NCBI RefSeq assembly: GCF_019059575.1
Contig: NW_024881624.1
Location: 372,001 to 436,000, forward strand
Direction: 5' to 3'
DNA from: Amphibalanus amphitrite
Lineage: Eukaryota > Arthropoda > Thecostraca > Balanomorpha > Balanidae
Length of the DNA: 64,000 nt
Positions 63,898-64,000 of this stretch are shown here, one piece after another. Numbering within the stretch: the stretch's first letter is position 1; the number at the start of each line of letters is the position of its first letter. A program made the translations under genes and the position numbers. The notes under the pieces are model-generated. The model was not told the origin of the DNA and did not search any database. It saw only the letters and a list, made by a program, of their open reading frames with translations.

Positions 63898-64000
63898 TGG
63901 GACAGTCGGCAGACAGCGGTCCCGCCGAGCAGATTTGCAGCTCGGCGTCCGTCCATAGAGGACGGGCATAGTGCATAGAAAGCGGGGAATGTAGTAGTAG

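Overview
This is a metazoan nuclear window: genes are split by introns with GT-AG borders, exons are GC-rich, introns and spacers are AT-richer, and much of the DNA is transposon-derived. An arthropod, possibly a crustacean, fits the receptor family, the transposon types and the allantoicase. That placement is inference; no rRNA, mitochondrial or lineage-diagnostic gene is present.

Layout. 1-5.1 kb: the 3' end of an unidentified plus-strand gene (exons 1671-1890 and 3144-3271, perhaps also 434-493) and its 3'UTR with a (TG)n tract. 5.8-6.1 kb: a 28-bp minisatellite. 6.4-13.4 kb: a nest of DNA transposons. An outer TTAA-flanked element is split by a 5.9-kb TATA-flanked element, which holds GACGTCGG arrays, a tRNA-like module, an 891-bp TA-flanked element and several MITEs. 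14-18 kb: GC-rich islands that may be exons of an unknown gene. 19.2-21 kb: a composite fold-back repeat. 24.2-25.5 kb: an uninterrupted class A GPCR of neuropeptide F/Y type, whose last codons are reiterated in the 3'UTR. 26.1-31.3 kb: a hAT element with a BED-finger transposase pseudogene, nested in a second hAT-like element. 35.0-37.9 kb: a 2.9-kb hAT-like fold-back element. 40.8-45.3 kb: further TTAA-flanked elements.

45.6-63.9 kb: a complete nine-exon allantoicase gene (ALLC, 398 codons, all splice phases consistent). Its introns hold a perfect 1.65-kb (CTGT)n array, an intact Ty3/gypsy LTR retrotransposon with identical LTRs, two TTAA-flanked CCC-ended elements, one smaller TTAA element and a 5'-truncated non-LTR retrotransposon.

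The main unexpected signal is in the transposons. Several elements with different termini share an interior rich in AGGTCA half-sites. These include four exact DR1 sites and several exact TCAAGGTCA extended half-sites, which are the classic formats bound by nuclear receptors. The elements therefore look like vehicles spreading nuclear-receptor-type sites, some of them inside allantoicase introns. The two clear host genes (a peptide receptor and a uricolytic enzyme) share no obvious pathway.
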